64,000 nt of DNA from Olleya namhaensis (lineage in GTDB: Bacteria > Bacteroidota > Bacteroidia > Flavobacteriales > Flavobacteriaceae), in NCBI RefSeq assembly GCF_900114005.1, contig NZ_FORM01000002.1, forward strand, positions 496,001-560,000. Direction: 5' to 3'. The notes below the pieces were generated by a model. It had not been told where the DNA came from. It did no database searches and saw only the letters and a program-made list of their open reading frames with translations. This document shows, one piece after another, positions 9,299 through 17,531 of the stretch. Both the position numbers and the translations under genes were made by a program. Numbering within the stretch: the stretch's first letter is position 1; each line of letters begins with the position of its first letter.

Positions 9299-11083
9299 AT
9301 GATTATTAAACGCGTACTAATACTATTACTATTAACACTATCCTTTGCAGTTAACGCTCAGGAAGACCTTGTTGCGCGTGAGTATTTTAATACTGGTGAA
9401 TTTGAAAAAGCTTTAATCAGCTATAAAAAATTATACTCTAAAAACAATAGAAACACCAATTACCTAATACAGATAATAAAAATAGAGCAACAATTAGAGC
9501 TGTATAAAGATGTTGAAAACAGATTAATTGACGCCATTCAAACCAAAGCTCAGCCTGACCTAATAGTGCATTTAGGATATAACTATCAATTACAAAACGA
9601 TACTATAAATGCTAACATCTATTACAAACAAGCCTTAGCAACTTTGGATGAAAACCCAAATAATGTGTACCGCGTAGGACCTACTTTCCAGAAACTATCT
9701 CTTTTAGATAATGCTATTACAGCATACAACAAAGCTTCAGAATTAAAACCAACATTAAACTTTAATATGCAATTAGCGCGTATTTATGGAGAGCAAGGTG
9801 ATGTTCAGAAAATGTTTACTAGTTACATTAATCTTATTGAGGATAGTGACAACTATCAAAACACGATAAAACGGAATGTTAGCGAGTTTATATCCGAGGA
9901 TGGTAACAGTGAGAATAACATTTTTCTAAGAAAAATTCTATTAAAAAAAAGTCAGCAATCTCAAGATCTAATCTGGAATGAGATGCTAAGTTGGTTATTT
10001 ATTCAACAAAAAGACTACAATAAAGCTTTTGTCCAAGAAAAAGCCATTTATAAAAGAGAATTAGAAAGCTTAAGCCGTTTGGTAGAATTAGGTCTAATTG
10101 CGCAAACGCAAAAACAATATGATGTCGCTTTGGACGTCTTCAATTTTATTATTGAAAGCACACAAAACAATAGTATGAAGTTAGCGGGACACTTAAAAGT
10201 CCTAGACATACAAACACAAATTGCGGTTTCTAAAGATTATCCAGCAATTAAAGACAGCTATGTTTTAATCTTAGAGACTTATGGCAAAACACCACAAACC
10301 TTAGAACTACAGATTAATTATGCTCATTTTTTAGCCTTTTATTTAAATCAAAAGGAAGACGCTATTAAATTATTAAAAGACACTTTAAAATACAATATTT
10401 CAGAATTAGACTTAGCATCAGTAAAACTAGAACTAGGTGACATCTTAGTATTAGAAGAAAAATTTAACCAAGCTTTAATATATTACACACAGATTGAGCG
10501 TAACTTAAAAAATAGTACAGTTGCACAAGAAGCAAGATTTAGAATAGCAAAAGCTAGTTATTATAAAGGTGACTTTAAATGGGCAGAATCTCAGCTAAAA
10601 ATACTAAAATCGTCTACCTCTCAACTAACAGCTAATGATGCTTTAGATTTAAAACTACTAATTAGTGATAACAGAGCGGAGGATTCTTTACAAATTGCTT
10701 TAACCAAATATGCTAAAGCAGACTTACTGGCTTATCAAAATAAAAACGACGACGCTATTAATGTACTAGACACTATTCTAGAAGCACATAAAACGGAAGT
10801 TATCATACCACAGACCTTGCTAAAACAAGCAGCCTTGTTTGAGGCAAAAAAGGACTATCAAAAAGCAAAAACAAACTACCAACGCATAATTGCAGATTTT
10901 AAGGACAGTATTTTAATGGATAACGCCTTATATAATCTAGCGGAACTATTAGTTAATCATTTAGCACAACCAGAGGAAGCTAAAAAATTATACGAAACCA
11001 TATTGTTTGAACACGCAGATAGTATTTATGCTGTTGAGGCTAGAAAAAAATTTAGAGCACTACGCGGCGATGCTATAAACTAA
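9299..11083 (+). CDS. TPR-repeat protein with signal peptide
   Basis: 594 aa from the ATG at 9299. An in-frame TTG eight codons upstream would only prepend residues to an already complete signal peptide (IIKRVLILLLLTLSFAVNAQ). The mature part is almost wholly helical tetratricopeptide repeats, for example around residues 30-130, 330-420 and 490-590. Such periplasmic or outer-membrane-associated TPR proteins act as scaffolds; no partner is visible. The GNAT gene starts 8 nt after its stop, so the two probably share a transcript that continues to mgtE. Specific function unknown. Confidence 0.8.
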   Translation: MIIKRVLILLLLTLSFAVNAQEDLVAREYFNTGEFEKALISYKKLYSKNNRNTNYLIQIIKIEQQLELYKDVENRLIDAIQTKAQPDLIVHLGYNYQLQNDTINANIYYKQALATLDENPNNVYRVGPTFQKLSLLDNAITAYNKASELKPTLNFNMQLARIYGEQGDVQKMFTSYINLIEDSDNYQNTIKRNVSEFISEDGNSENNIFLRKILLKKSQQSQDLIWNEMLSWLFIQQKDYNKAFVQEKAIYKRELESLSRLVELGLIAQTQKQYDVALDVFNFIIESTQNNSMKLAGHLKVLDIQTQIAVSKDYPAIKDSYVLILETYGKTPQTLELQINYAHFLAFYLNQKEDAIKLLKDTLKYNISELDLASVKLELGDILVLEEKFNQALIYYTQIERNLKNSTVAQEARFRIAKASYYKGDFKWAESQLKILKSSTSQLTANDALDLKLLISDNRAEDSLQIALTKYAKADLLAYQNKNDDAINVLDTILEAHKTEVIIPQTLLKQAALFEAKKDYQKAKTNYQRIIADFKDSILMDNALYNLAELLVNHLAQPEEAKKLYETILFEHADSIYAVEARKKFRALRGDAIN

Positions 11084-11091
11084 CCACTATT

Positions 11092-11607
11092 ATGATAGTA
11101 GCAGAAACAGAACGTCTTATTATAACTAAATTTACAGTAGACGATGCACCGTTTTTTATGGACTTAATTAACACCCCAAAGTTTAAAAAATTTATTGGCG
11201 ATCGTAAAATTAACACAATACAAAAAGCACAACAACGTATAAAAGAAGGGCATTTAAAAAATTATGCCGAGTTAGGCTATGGATTTTACAAACTGTTACT
11301 AAAATCAGAAAACAACATACCTATTGGAACATGCGGACTAACTAAAAGAGAACATTTAGAGCTACCTGATCTTGGATTTGCAATGCTACCGGAATTTGAA
11401 GGTAAAGGGTTTGGGTTAGAATCCTCTAAAGCCATTTTAAAATTAGCAACGGAAACATTTAAAATCAAAAAAATTGGCGCAATAACGGCTCCAAATAACG
11501 CTGCATCCATAAAACTGATAGAAAAATTAGGTTTAACCTACGAAAAAAAGGTAAAACCCTTTGAGGACGACCAAGAACTTATGTTATTTGCAAAAACTTT
11601 ACGCTAA
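11092..11607 (+). CDS. GNAT N-acetyltransferase (RimJ/RimL type)
   Basis: 171 aa. The opening ETERLIITKFTVDDAPFFMDL and the acetyl-CoA loop near EGKGFGLESSKAIL (residues ~102-115) are those of RimJ/RimL-like acetyltransferases, followed by NAASIKLIEKLGL, the conserved beta5-alpha4 region. It transfers acetyl from acetyl-CoA to an amine; the substrate cannot be told from sequence. It sits in a run of closely spaced plus-strand genes (TPR, GNAT, DUF4286, rsmA, mgtE). Confidence 0.88.
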   Translation: MIVAETERLIITKFTVDDAPFFMDLINTPKFKKFIGDRKINTIQKAQQRIKEGHLKNYAELGYGFYKLLLKSENNIPIGTCGLTKREHLELPDLGFAMLPEFEGKGFGLESSKAILKLATETFKIKKIGAITAPNNAASIKLIEKLGLTYEKKVKPFEDDQELMLFAKTLR

Positions 11608-11648
11608 TAGCTATTTCTGCTTAAGCAGAAATCCTTTAAATCTAAAAA

Positions 11649-11972
11649 ATGTACATATACAACGTCACAGTAAATATAGATGATAGCGCTCATGACGAGT
11701 GGTTAATCTGGATCAAACAACACATTCCAACAGTTTTAGCAACTGGTAAGTTTGAAAAAGCAACCTTAACAAAAGTACTTGTGGACGAGGAAATGGGTGG
11801 ACAAACCTATTCTATTCAGTATAAATCATATTCTAGAGAAGCTTTAGATGCGTATTATAAAGAAGACGCAGATGCGCTTAGAAATGAAGGATTAAAAAAG
11901 TTTGCAGACAAAATGTTAGCCTTTAGAACAGAGCTTCAAATTGTGGACGAGTATTCGGTAACGTTTAAATAA
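11649..11972 (+). CDS. DUF4286 family protein
   Basis: 107 aa, the length typical of DUF4286, a small ferredoxin-like-fold family restricted mainly to Bacteroidota. It is cytoplasmic, with no signal or membrane segment. In this phylum it commonly sits beside rsmA, as here (30 nt upstream of rsmA). The function is unknown; the conserved neighbourhood is the only hint. Confidence 0.82.
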   Translation: MYIYNVTVNIDDSAHDEWLIWIKQHIPTVLATGKFEKATLTKVLVDEEMGGQTYSIQYKSYSREALDAYYKEDADALRNEGLKKFADKMLAFRTELQIVDEYSVTFK

Positions 11973-12002
11973 TTCAGCTTAAGCTGAAAAACAACCTATT
12001 TT

Positions 12003-12800
12003 ATGGCACATCAAAAACATAACAATCATCAAGTTAAAGCAAAAAAATTCTTAGGGCAACACTTTTTGGAAGACGAAAGTATTGCAGAGGCTATTGCGGA
12101 TTCCTTAACTTTAAATGGTTATAAAAACGTCTTAGAGATTGGACCAGGAATGGGTGTTTTAACCAAATACTTACTAAAAAAACCAATTACAACTTACGTT
12201 ATTGAGATAGATAGAGACAGTGTAGAATACCTACAAAACAACTATCTTAATTTAGCGCCTAGAATTATAGAACAAGATTTTTTAAAATACGATTTAAGCA
12301 CAACTTTTAGTGAAGAGCCATTAGCTATAATTGGAAATTTTCCATACAATATCTCGACACAAATTGTATTTAAAACATTAGAGCTTCGCGACCAAATTCC
12401 AGAATTTTCAGGAATGTTTCAAAAAGAAGTTGCACAACGTATTTGCTCTAAAGAAGGTAGTAAGGTTTACGGTATTTTATCCGTGTTAACCCAAGCCTTT
12501 TATGATGCAGAGTATTTATTTACTGTACCTCCAACCGTATTTAATCCACCGCCAAGAGTAGAGTCTGGCGTACTGCGTTTAATTAGAAAAGCGGATTACA
12601 GTTTACCATGTGACGAAAAACTATTTTTCAGAGTTGTAAAACAAGCATTTCAACAACGTCGTAAAACCATGCGTAACAGTTTAAAAACAATGGAATTGTC
12701 TGATAGTCTAAAAGCAAACCCTATCTTTGACAAGCGACCAGAACAAATTAGCGTTGCACAATTTTTAGAGTTAACAAGCCTTATCGAAAACGACAAATAA
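12003..12800 (+). CDS. rsmA: 16S rRNA (adenine(1518)-N(6)/adenine(1519)-N(6))-dimethyltransferase RsmA/KsgA
   Basis: 265 aa. It dimethylates the two adjacent adenines in the 3' terminal hairpin of 16S rRNA during 30S maturation. The motif [10 protein letters not shown] near residue 18, the SAM-binding [12 protein letters not shown] (about 42-53) and the catalytic N-F-P-Y motif (about residues 112-115, in place of NLPY) are present. The C-terminal PPPRVESGV segment is also conserved. mgtE starts 4 nt after its stop, so the two are cotranscribed. Confidence 0.97.
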   Translation: MAHQKHNNHQVKAKKFLGQHFLEDESIAEAIADSLTLNGYKNVLEIGPGMGVLTKYLLKKPITTYVIEIDRDSVEYLQNNYLNLAPRIIEQDFLKYDLSTTFSEEPLAIIGNFPYNISTQIVFKTLELRDQIPEFSGMFQKEVAQRICSKEGSKVYGILSVLTQAFYDAEYLFTVPPTVFNPPPRVESGVLRLIRKADYSLPCDEKLFFRVVKQAFQQRRKTMRNSLKTMELSDSLKANPIFDKRPEQISVAQFLELTSLIENDK

Positions 12801-12804
12801 TTAG

Positions 12805-14178
12805 TTGGTGGAAGACAATCAAAACATACAATTTCAGCTTACAGATGCCCTTATAGAGCAGGTAGAGTTGCTTATCGAACAAAAAGACGATATAGCACTT
12901 AAACTACTTTTAGAAGAGTTTCACTACGCCGATATTGCCGAAATTTTAGACGAAGTAAATCTAGAAGAAGCAATGTATGTTATAAAACTTCTAGACTCTG
13001 AGACCACGTCCGATGTCCTAATGGAATTGGATGAGGATAATCGTGAAAAGGTTTTAAAAAATCTTTCTGCTAAAGAGATTGCAGAAGAAATTGAAGAACT
13101 TGATACCGATGATGCTGCAGATATTATTGCGGAGCTTCCAGAAGCGCGTCAAGCGGAGGTTATATCTCAAATAGAAGATCAAGAACACAAAGCCGAAATT
13201 CAAGAATTACTAGCCTATGACGAGGATACCGCTGGTGGATTGATGGCAAAAGAACTAGTAAAAGTATACGAGACTTGGACCGTTGCTGGTTGTTTACGTC
13301 GTATACGTGGACAAGCACAGCACGTTAGTCGCGTACACTCTATTTACGTCGTAGACAAGCAAGAAAAATTATTAGGACGTCTATCCTTAAAAGATTTACT
13401 AACTGCAAAAAGCGAACAAAAAATAGCAGAACTATCTAACTCCAACGTAGACTATGTTTACGTAGAAGAAGACGCTGAAGAGGTCGCTAAAATCATGCAA
13501 AAGTATGATTTAGAAGCCATTCCAGTAGTAGATCAAAACAAGACCCTATTAGGACGTATTACCATTGATGATATTGTAGATGTTATCCGTGAAGAAGCTG
13601 ACAAAGATTACCAAATGGCAGCAGGTATATCTCAGGATGTAGAGGCGGATGATAGCATCTTAAAACTTACAAAAGCAAGACTACCATGGTTACTTATTGG
13701 TATGTTTGGTGGACTTGGTGCTGCAAGTATTATTGAAGGTTTTAATGGCTCCATGGGCGAGTTTATTATACTTTTAAGCTTTGTACCATTAATACAAGCA
13801 ACAGCAGGTAACGTAGGGGTACAATCCTCTGCAATTGTAGTACAAGGACTTGCAAATAACAGTATAGATGGCAACATTATAAAACGTCTTTTTAAAGAGG
13901 CTATATTAGGATTGGTAAACGGTGTAGCTATAGCACTTGTTGCAATAGTAGTGACTCATTTTGTATTTAAAACACCCTATTTAATATCCATAACTATAGC
14001 AATAGCTTTAATTGCGGTAATAATAATGGCTGCTTTAATTGGTACTTTTATCCCTATATTTTTAGATAAAAGAGGTATCGATCCAGCAGTAGCAACAGGG
14101 CCATTTATTACAACAAGTAATGATGTTTTTGGAATATTATTATACTTTCTAATTGCAAAATCCATCTTAGGGTTTTAA
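12805..14178 (+). CDS. mgtE: MgtE-family magnesium transporter
   Basis: 457 aa in the usual MgtE order: a helical superhelix N-domain (residues ~20-130, with the repeated LDxDDAADIIAELP element), two CBS domains (~135-255), then five transmembrane helices (~285-457). The acidic N and CBS domains sense cytosolic Mg2+ and gate the channel in characterised members. An in-frame TAG at 12802 forces the start to be TTG at 12805 or GTG at 12808; no ATG fits. The stop is followed within 10 nt by MITE-like repeat copy B. Confidence 0.95.
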   Translation: MVEDNQNIQFQLTDALIEQVELLIEQKDDIALKLLLEEFHYADIAEILDEVNLEEAMYVIKLLDSETTSDVLMELDEDNREKVLKNLSAKEIAEEIEELDTDDAADIIAELPEARQAEVISQIEDQEHKAEIQELLAYDEDTAGGLMAKELVKVYETWTVAGCLRRIRGQAQHVSRVHSIYVVDKQEKLLGRLSLKDLLTAKSEQKIAELSNSNVDYVYVEEDAEEVAKIMQKYDLEAIPVVDQNKTLLGRITIDDIVDVIREEADKDYQMAAGISQDVEADDSILKLTKARLPWLLIGMFGGLGAASIIEGFNGSMGEFIILLSFVPLIQATAGNVGVQSSAIVVQGLANNSIDGNIIKRLFKEAILGLVNGVAIALVAIVVTHFVFKTPYLISITIAIALIAVIIMAALIGTFIPIFLDKRGIDPAVATGPFITTSNDVFGILLYFLIAKSILGF

Positions 14179-14186
14179 TATCATTT

Positions 14187-14276
14187 GGGCGTTACCTAAA
14201 GGTCGTGCCATCCATTATATCTTTTTTTTGCCATTTATGGCAGCAAAAAAAAGGATGCCATTTCTACCACTAACGC
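14187..14276 (+). repeat. MITE-like intergenic repeat, copy B
   Basis: A 90-bp element from GGGCGTTACC to TAACGC. Its core (TATATC, T8, GCCAT-TT-ATGGC hairpin, A8, GGATGCCA) is near-identical to copy A at 7586-7674, which lies in the opposite orientation. Differences are concentrated in two short blocks next to the ends. Confidence 0.88.
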
Positions 14277-14298
14277 TTAAAAACACTACTTTTAAGCT

Positions 14299-14664
14299 AT
14301 GAAAACATTAGACATTAATCAAAAACTATCTAAGTTTACAGATAACTGGCAACCACATCAAATTGCTATAGTAGATAATATGCAAGTCTTACTAGCTAAA
14401 CTTAAAGGCGAATTTGTATGGCATAGTCATGATAATGAAGACGAACTTTTTCAAGTAATTAAAGGCACATTATACATGCAATTTAGAGACCGTACAGAAG
14501 TAGTCCATCCTGGTCAAATTATTGTGGTACCAAAAGGAGTAGAACATAACCCGTGTACAAAAAATAACGAAGAGGTTCACGTCTTACTATTCGAAAAACT
14601 AAGTACCGCACATACCGGAACAGTAAAACACGAATTAACACAAACCACTTACCCTAAAATTTAA
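14299..14664 (+). CDS. Cupin-domain protein
   Basis: 121 aa, a single conserved barrel. Cupin motif 1 is visible as WHSHDNEDELFQVIKG (about residues 41-56), with metal ligands H-x-H and E, and motif 2 as PGQIIVVPKGVEHNP, supplying the last histidine. Small cupins of this type bind a divalent metal and may be isomerases, dioxygenases or ligand sensors. It is 19 nt upstream of a 2-hydroxyacid dehydrogenase and is likely in the same transcript. Specific substrate unknown. Confidence 0.88.
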   Translation: MKTLDINQKLSKFTDNWQPHQIAIVDNMQVLLAKLKGEFVWHSHDNEDELFQVIKGTLYMQFRDRTEVVHPGQIIVVPKGVEHNPCTKNNEEVHVLLFEKLSTAHTGTVKHELTQTTYPKI

Positions 14665-14683
14665 ACAACACTTATATTTCAAA

Positions 14684-15622
14684 ATGAAAATACTTCATCT
14701 AGACGCCAATCACCCATTACTTATAGAGCAACTTAACGCATTAGGTTATACTAATCATGAAGATTTTACATCGTCTAAAGACGTTATTCAGCAAAAAATA
14801 AATCAATACGATGGTTTTATAATCAGAAGCCGATTTAGTATAGATGCTTCATTTTTAGATGCTGCAACAAATCTAAAATTTATAGGACGTGTAGGTGCAG
14901 GATTAGAAAATATTGACTGCGACTATGCAGAGCGCAAAGGTGTAACACTAATAGCTGCACCGGAAGGTAATCGTAATGCAGTTGGAGAACACAGCTTAGC
15001 CATGCTCCTATCGCTATTTAACAAGCTAAATAAAGCAGATAAAGAAGTTAGAGAAGGCAAATGGCTACGCGAAGACAATAGAGGTCTAGAACTAGACGGT
15101 AAAACCGTTGGGCTAATTGGTTATGGTAACATGGGAAAAGCATTTGCTAAAAAACTACGCGGTTTTGATGTCACTGTTTTGTGTTACGATCTTAAACCAA
15201 ATATGGGAGACAAAAATGCTACTCAAGTTAGCTTAGCAGAGCTTCAAGAAAAAGCAGATGTTTTAAGCTTACATACACCAGAAACACCATCTACAATAAA
15301 AATGATCAATTCAGATTTAATAAAAGGATTTGCAAAACCTTTCTGGCTTATCAATACCGCACGTGGTAAAAGTGTAGTAACCTCAGACTTAGTTTCTGCT
15401 TTAAAATCAGGACAAATATTAGGAGCTGGATTAGACGTTTTAGAATACGAAAAATCATCTTTCGAAAACTTATTTAGTGACAACAATATGCCAGAAGCAT
15501 TTAAATATCTTATTCAATCAGACCAAGTAATACTATCACCCCACGTGGCAGGTTGGACCATAGAAAGCAAAGAAAAATTAGCACAAACTATTGTAGACAA
15601 AATCAAAGCAAAATTTTCTTAG
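14684..15622 (+). CDS. D-2-hydroxyacid dehydrogenase (NAD-binding, SerA-like fold)
   Basis: 312 aa. It shows the Rossmann NAD motif GLIGYGNMG near residue 145, the catalytic arginine context NTARGKSV, a following acidic residue and the catalytic histidine in SPHVAGWT near the C-terminus. It lacks the ACT domain of full-length phosphoglycerate dehydrogenases, so phosphoglycerate dehydrogenase, hydroxypyruvate reductase or another 2-oxoacid reductase are all possible. Flanked by cupin and DUF1801 genes with gaps of 20-25 nt, consistent with one operon. Confidence 0.9.
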   Translation: MKILHLDANHPLLIEQLNALGYTNHEDFTSSKDVIQQKINQYDGFIIRSRFSIDASFLDAATNLKFIGRVGAGLENIDCDYAERKGVTLIAAPEGNRNAVGEHSLAMLLSLFNKLNKADKEVREGKWLREDNRGLELDGKTVGLIGYGNMGKAFAKKLRGFDVTVLCYDLKPNMGDKNATQVSLAELQEKADVLSLHTPETPSTIKMINSDLIKGFAKPFWLINTARGKSVVTSDLVSALKSGQILGAGLDVLEYEKSSFENLFSDNNMPEAFKYLIQSDQVILSPHVAGWTIESKEKLAQTIVDKIKAKFS

Positions 15623-15647
15623 TTTTATACCACCACAACTAACTAAA

Positions 15648-16109
15648 ATGAGTACTCAAATAAATACTCCGGAAGACTATATAGCACAACTACCAGAAGA
15701 AAGAAAAACTGCTATTAGCAAACTACATAATCTAATACTAAAACACATGCCAAAAGGGCTTGAATCAGGTATGGGTTATGGTATGCTGGCGTATTTTGTA
15801 CCAAAATCTATTTACCCGGCAGGTTACCATTGTAAACCATTTCCGCCTTTACCGTTTATAAACGTTGCCTCTCAAAAAAACTTTATTGCTATTTATCACT
15901 CTGGTTTATATGCAAACAAAGAACTATATAGCTGGTTTGTATCAGAATATCCAAAACACTGCAAATACAAAATAGATATGGGCAAAAGTTGTATCAGGTT
16001 TAAAAAGATAGATGATATCCCTTATGATTTGATTACTCAATTACTAGGTAAAATGACTATTAAAGAGTGGATCACAATTTATGAATCTACATTAAATTTA
16101 AAAAAATGA
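15648..16109 (+). CDS. DUF1801 domain protein
   Basis: 153 aa, soluble. The arrangement TPEDYIAQLPEERKTAISKLHNLI then GYGMLAYF and a terminal helical region matches DUF1801 (YdhG-like) proteins, whose biochemical role is unclear. Its stop overlaps the start of the VOC gene by 4 nt (ATGA), so they are translationally coupled. Confidence 0.82.
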   Translation: MSTQINTPEDYIAQLPEERKTAISKLHNLILKHMPKGLESGMGYGMLAYFVPKSIYPAGYHCKPFPPLPFINVASQKNFIAIYHSGLYANKELYSWFVSEYPKHCKYKIDMGKSCIRFKKIDDIPYDLITQLLGKMTIKEWITIYESTLNLKK

Positions 16110-16495
16110 AAAAACGCGTCACAGGAATAGGAGGTCTATTTTTTAAAACAAAAGATCCTAAAGCCTCAAAAGATTGGTATAAAAAACACTTAGGGTTTAA
16201 TACAGACGATTACGGATCTACCTTTTGGTGGAAAGATAAAGAAGGAAACGACTGTTCTACACAATGGAGTCCGTTTAAAGAGGATACTAAGCATTTTGAA
16301 CCTTCAAAAAAAGAGTTCATGTTTAACTATCGTGTAGAGAATTTACAAGAGTTAATAAAAGTCTTAAAAGAAGAAGGTGTTACCGTTCTAGGAGAAATTG
16401 AAGAATACAGCTATGGAAAATTTGGCTGGATACTAGACAACGATGGTAATAAAATAGAACTTTGGGAGCCCATAGATAAAACATTTTTAGAATAA
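16106..16495 (+). CDS. VOC-family (glyoxalase/bleomycin resistance fold) protein
   Basis: 129 aa with two beta-alpha-beta-beta-beta units typical of vicinal oxygen chelate proteins (FFKTKDPKASKDWYKKHLGF at the start of unit 1; KIELWEP at the end of unit 2, supplying the terminal Glu ligand). The family includes lyases, dioxygenases and drug-binding proteins; the activity here is not identifiable. It overlaps the DUF1801 gene by 4 nt. Confidence 0.88.
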   Translation: MKKRVTGIGGLFFKTKDPKASKDWYKKHLGFNTDDYGSTFWWKDKEGNDCSTQWSPFKEDTKHFEPSKKEFMFNYRVENLQELIKVLKEEGVTVLGEIEEYSYGKFGWILDNDGNKIELWEPIDKTFLE

Positions 16496-16544
16496 TCATT
16501 TATTATTGTAATATATTAGCCATCAGAAAACTAACATAATAAAC

Positions 16545-17087
16545 ATGAGCGAAGACCATAAAAACATCGAAAGCGAAGCAGAAGAGACTATTAAAGATAT
16601 AGAAAACACTGTGGAAGATACAGCTAACAATGCTAAAGAAGCTAGTAATGAAACATTAGACGCTGCAAAAGAAAAAACGTCTGAAGTATTAGACAAAGCT
16701 GAAGCAAAATTTGACGATATCAAATCGGAAGCAAAAGAAACTTTTGAAAAAGCAAAAGCTAAGGCGACAGAGTTTATTAATGAAGATGCTAAAGAGTTTA
16801 TGGACGATGCTAAAGACAAAGCAAGCAAAATGGCTAAAGAAGCAGGAGATAAATTTGACGAGCTGTCTGATGATGCCAAAGAGACTTACGATAAAGTAAA
16901 AGCAAAAGCGACTGAGTTTATAAATGAAGACGCAAAAGAGCTTTTAGATGATGCCAAGGATAAAGCCTCTAAGTTTGCTGATGAAGCGGGAGATAAATTA
17001 GAAGACTTAGCAGAAGATGCTAAAGAAGTGATTGAAGAAACAACTAAAAAGACTAAAAACTTTTTTCAAAGATTATTTGGTAAATAA
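16545..17087 (+). CDS. LEA/YtxH-like charged helical repeat protein
   Basis: 180 aa, almost entirely Ala/Lys/Glu/Asp with no signal peptide. It contains two tandem copies of a 48-residue unit beginning KAKATEFINEDAKE (repeat offset 144 nt; GAG codons at 16770 and 16914), built from ~11-residue amphipathic segments as in group 3 late embryogenesis abundant proteins. The C-terminal NFFQRLFGK may be a short amphipathic anchor. Such proteins are linked to desiccation or cold stress and membrane protection, but that is inference here. A terminator follows directly. Confidence 0.72.
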   Translation: MSEDHKNIESEAEETIKDIENTVEDTANNAKEASNETLDAAKEKTSEVLDKAEAKFDDIKSEAKETFEKAKAKATEFINEDAKEFMDDAKDKASKMAKEAGDKFDELSDDAKETYDKVKAKATEFINEDAKELLDDAKDKASKFADEAGDKLEDLAEDAKEVIEETTKKTKNFFQRLFGK

Positions 17088-17104
17088 TTTTAAATCAAAA
17101 ATTT

Positions 17105-17136
17105 AAAACCAAAATCGGTATTGATTTTGGTTTTTT
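17105..17136 (+). terminator. Intrinsic terminator after the LEA-like gene
   Basis: A 12-bp perfect stem (17105-17116 with 17123-17134), 6-nt loop and a T6 run. Confidence 0.88.
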
Positions 17137-17152
17137 ATGTATTTTTATCATT

Positions 17153-17170
17153 GTGATATTGCAATATCAC
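17153..17170. promoter_or_regulatory. Perfect 18-bp palindrome, putative ArsR operator
   Basis: GTGATATTGCAATATCAC is its own reverse complement and ends 31 nt before the arsR ATG. Position and symmetry suit an operator for the dimeric regulator encoded just downstream (autoregulation). It also closely follows the upstream terminator, so it is not part of that hairpin. Confidence 0.6.
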
Positions 17171-17201
17171 GTTTTAATAATATTTAATTATACATATTAC
17201 T

Positions 17202-17528
17202 ATGGGGTTTTCAAAAAGACAATTGTTTAATGCTTCTCAAAATCAAGTCGCAAGTTTCACTAAAGTTTTAGGGCATCCTGCTAGAATAGCAATGATACAG
17301 CATATTAGCGAAAACAAAGATTGTAATTGTAATGCACTAGTAGAAAAAACCGGGTTATCGCAACCAACCATATCTCAACATTTAGGTGAGATTAGAAAAA
17401 TAGGGTTATTAAAACAAAAGGTAAAAGGTAAAAATCTTTTTTACTCGATAGATTTAGACCAATTAAACGAATGCAGACGTGTAGTCAATGACTTTTTTGT
17501 AAAGACCCAGGTAAATTGTAATAAATAA
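17202..17528 (+). CDS. ArsR/SmtB-family transcriptional regulator
   Basis: 108 aa winged-helix protein. The recognition region TGLSQPTISQHLGEIRKIGLL is classic ArsR, and just before it the sequence DCNCNAL places a Cys-x-Cys pair where ArsR proteins bind arsenite or soft metals in helix 3. The C-terminus adds another Cys (VNCNK). No arsenic, efflux or metal gene is adjacent; the gene stands alone and faces the carboxypeptidase-regulatory gene 3 nt away. The regulated genes are probably itself, via the upstream palindrome, and loci elsewhere. Confidence 0.9.
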   Translation: MGFSKRQLFNASQNQVASFTKVLGHPARIAMIQHISENKDCNCNALVEKTGLSQPTISQHLGEIRKIGLLKQKVKGKNLFYSIDLDQLNECRRVVNDFFVKTQVNCNK

Positions 17529-17531
17529 TCT

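Noticed and set aside
16523-16879. Serine-rich 118-aa ORF on the minus strand
   Set aside because: It is the antisense frame of the low-complexity LEA-like gene; codon pattern and composition follow that gene.
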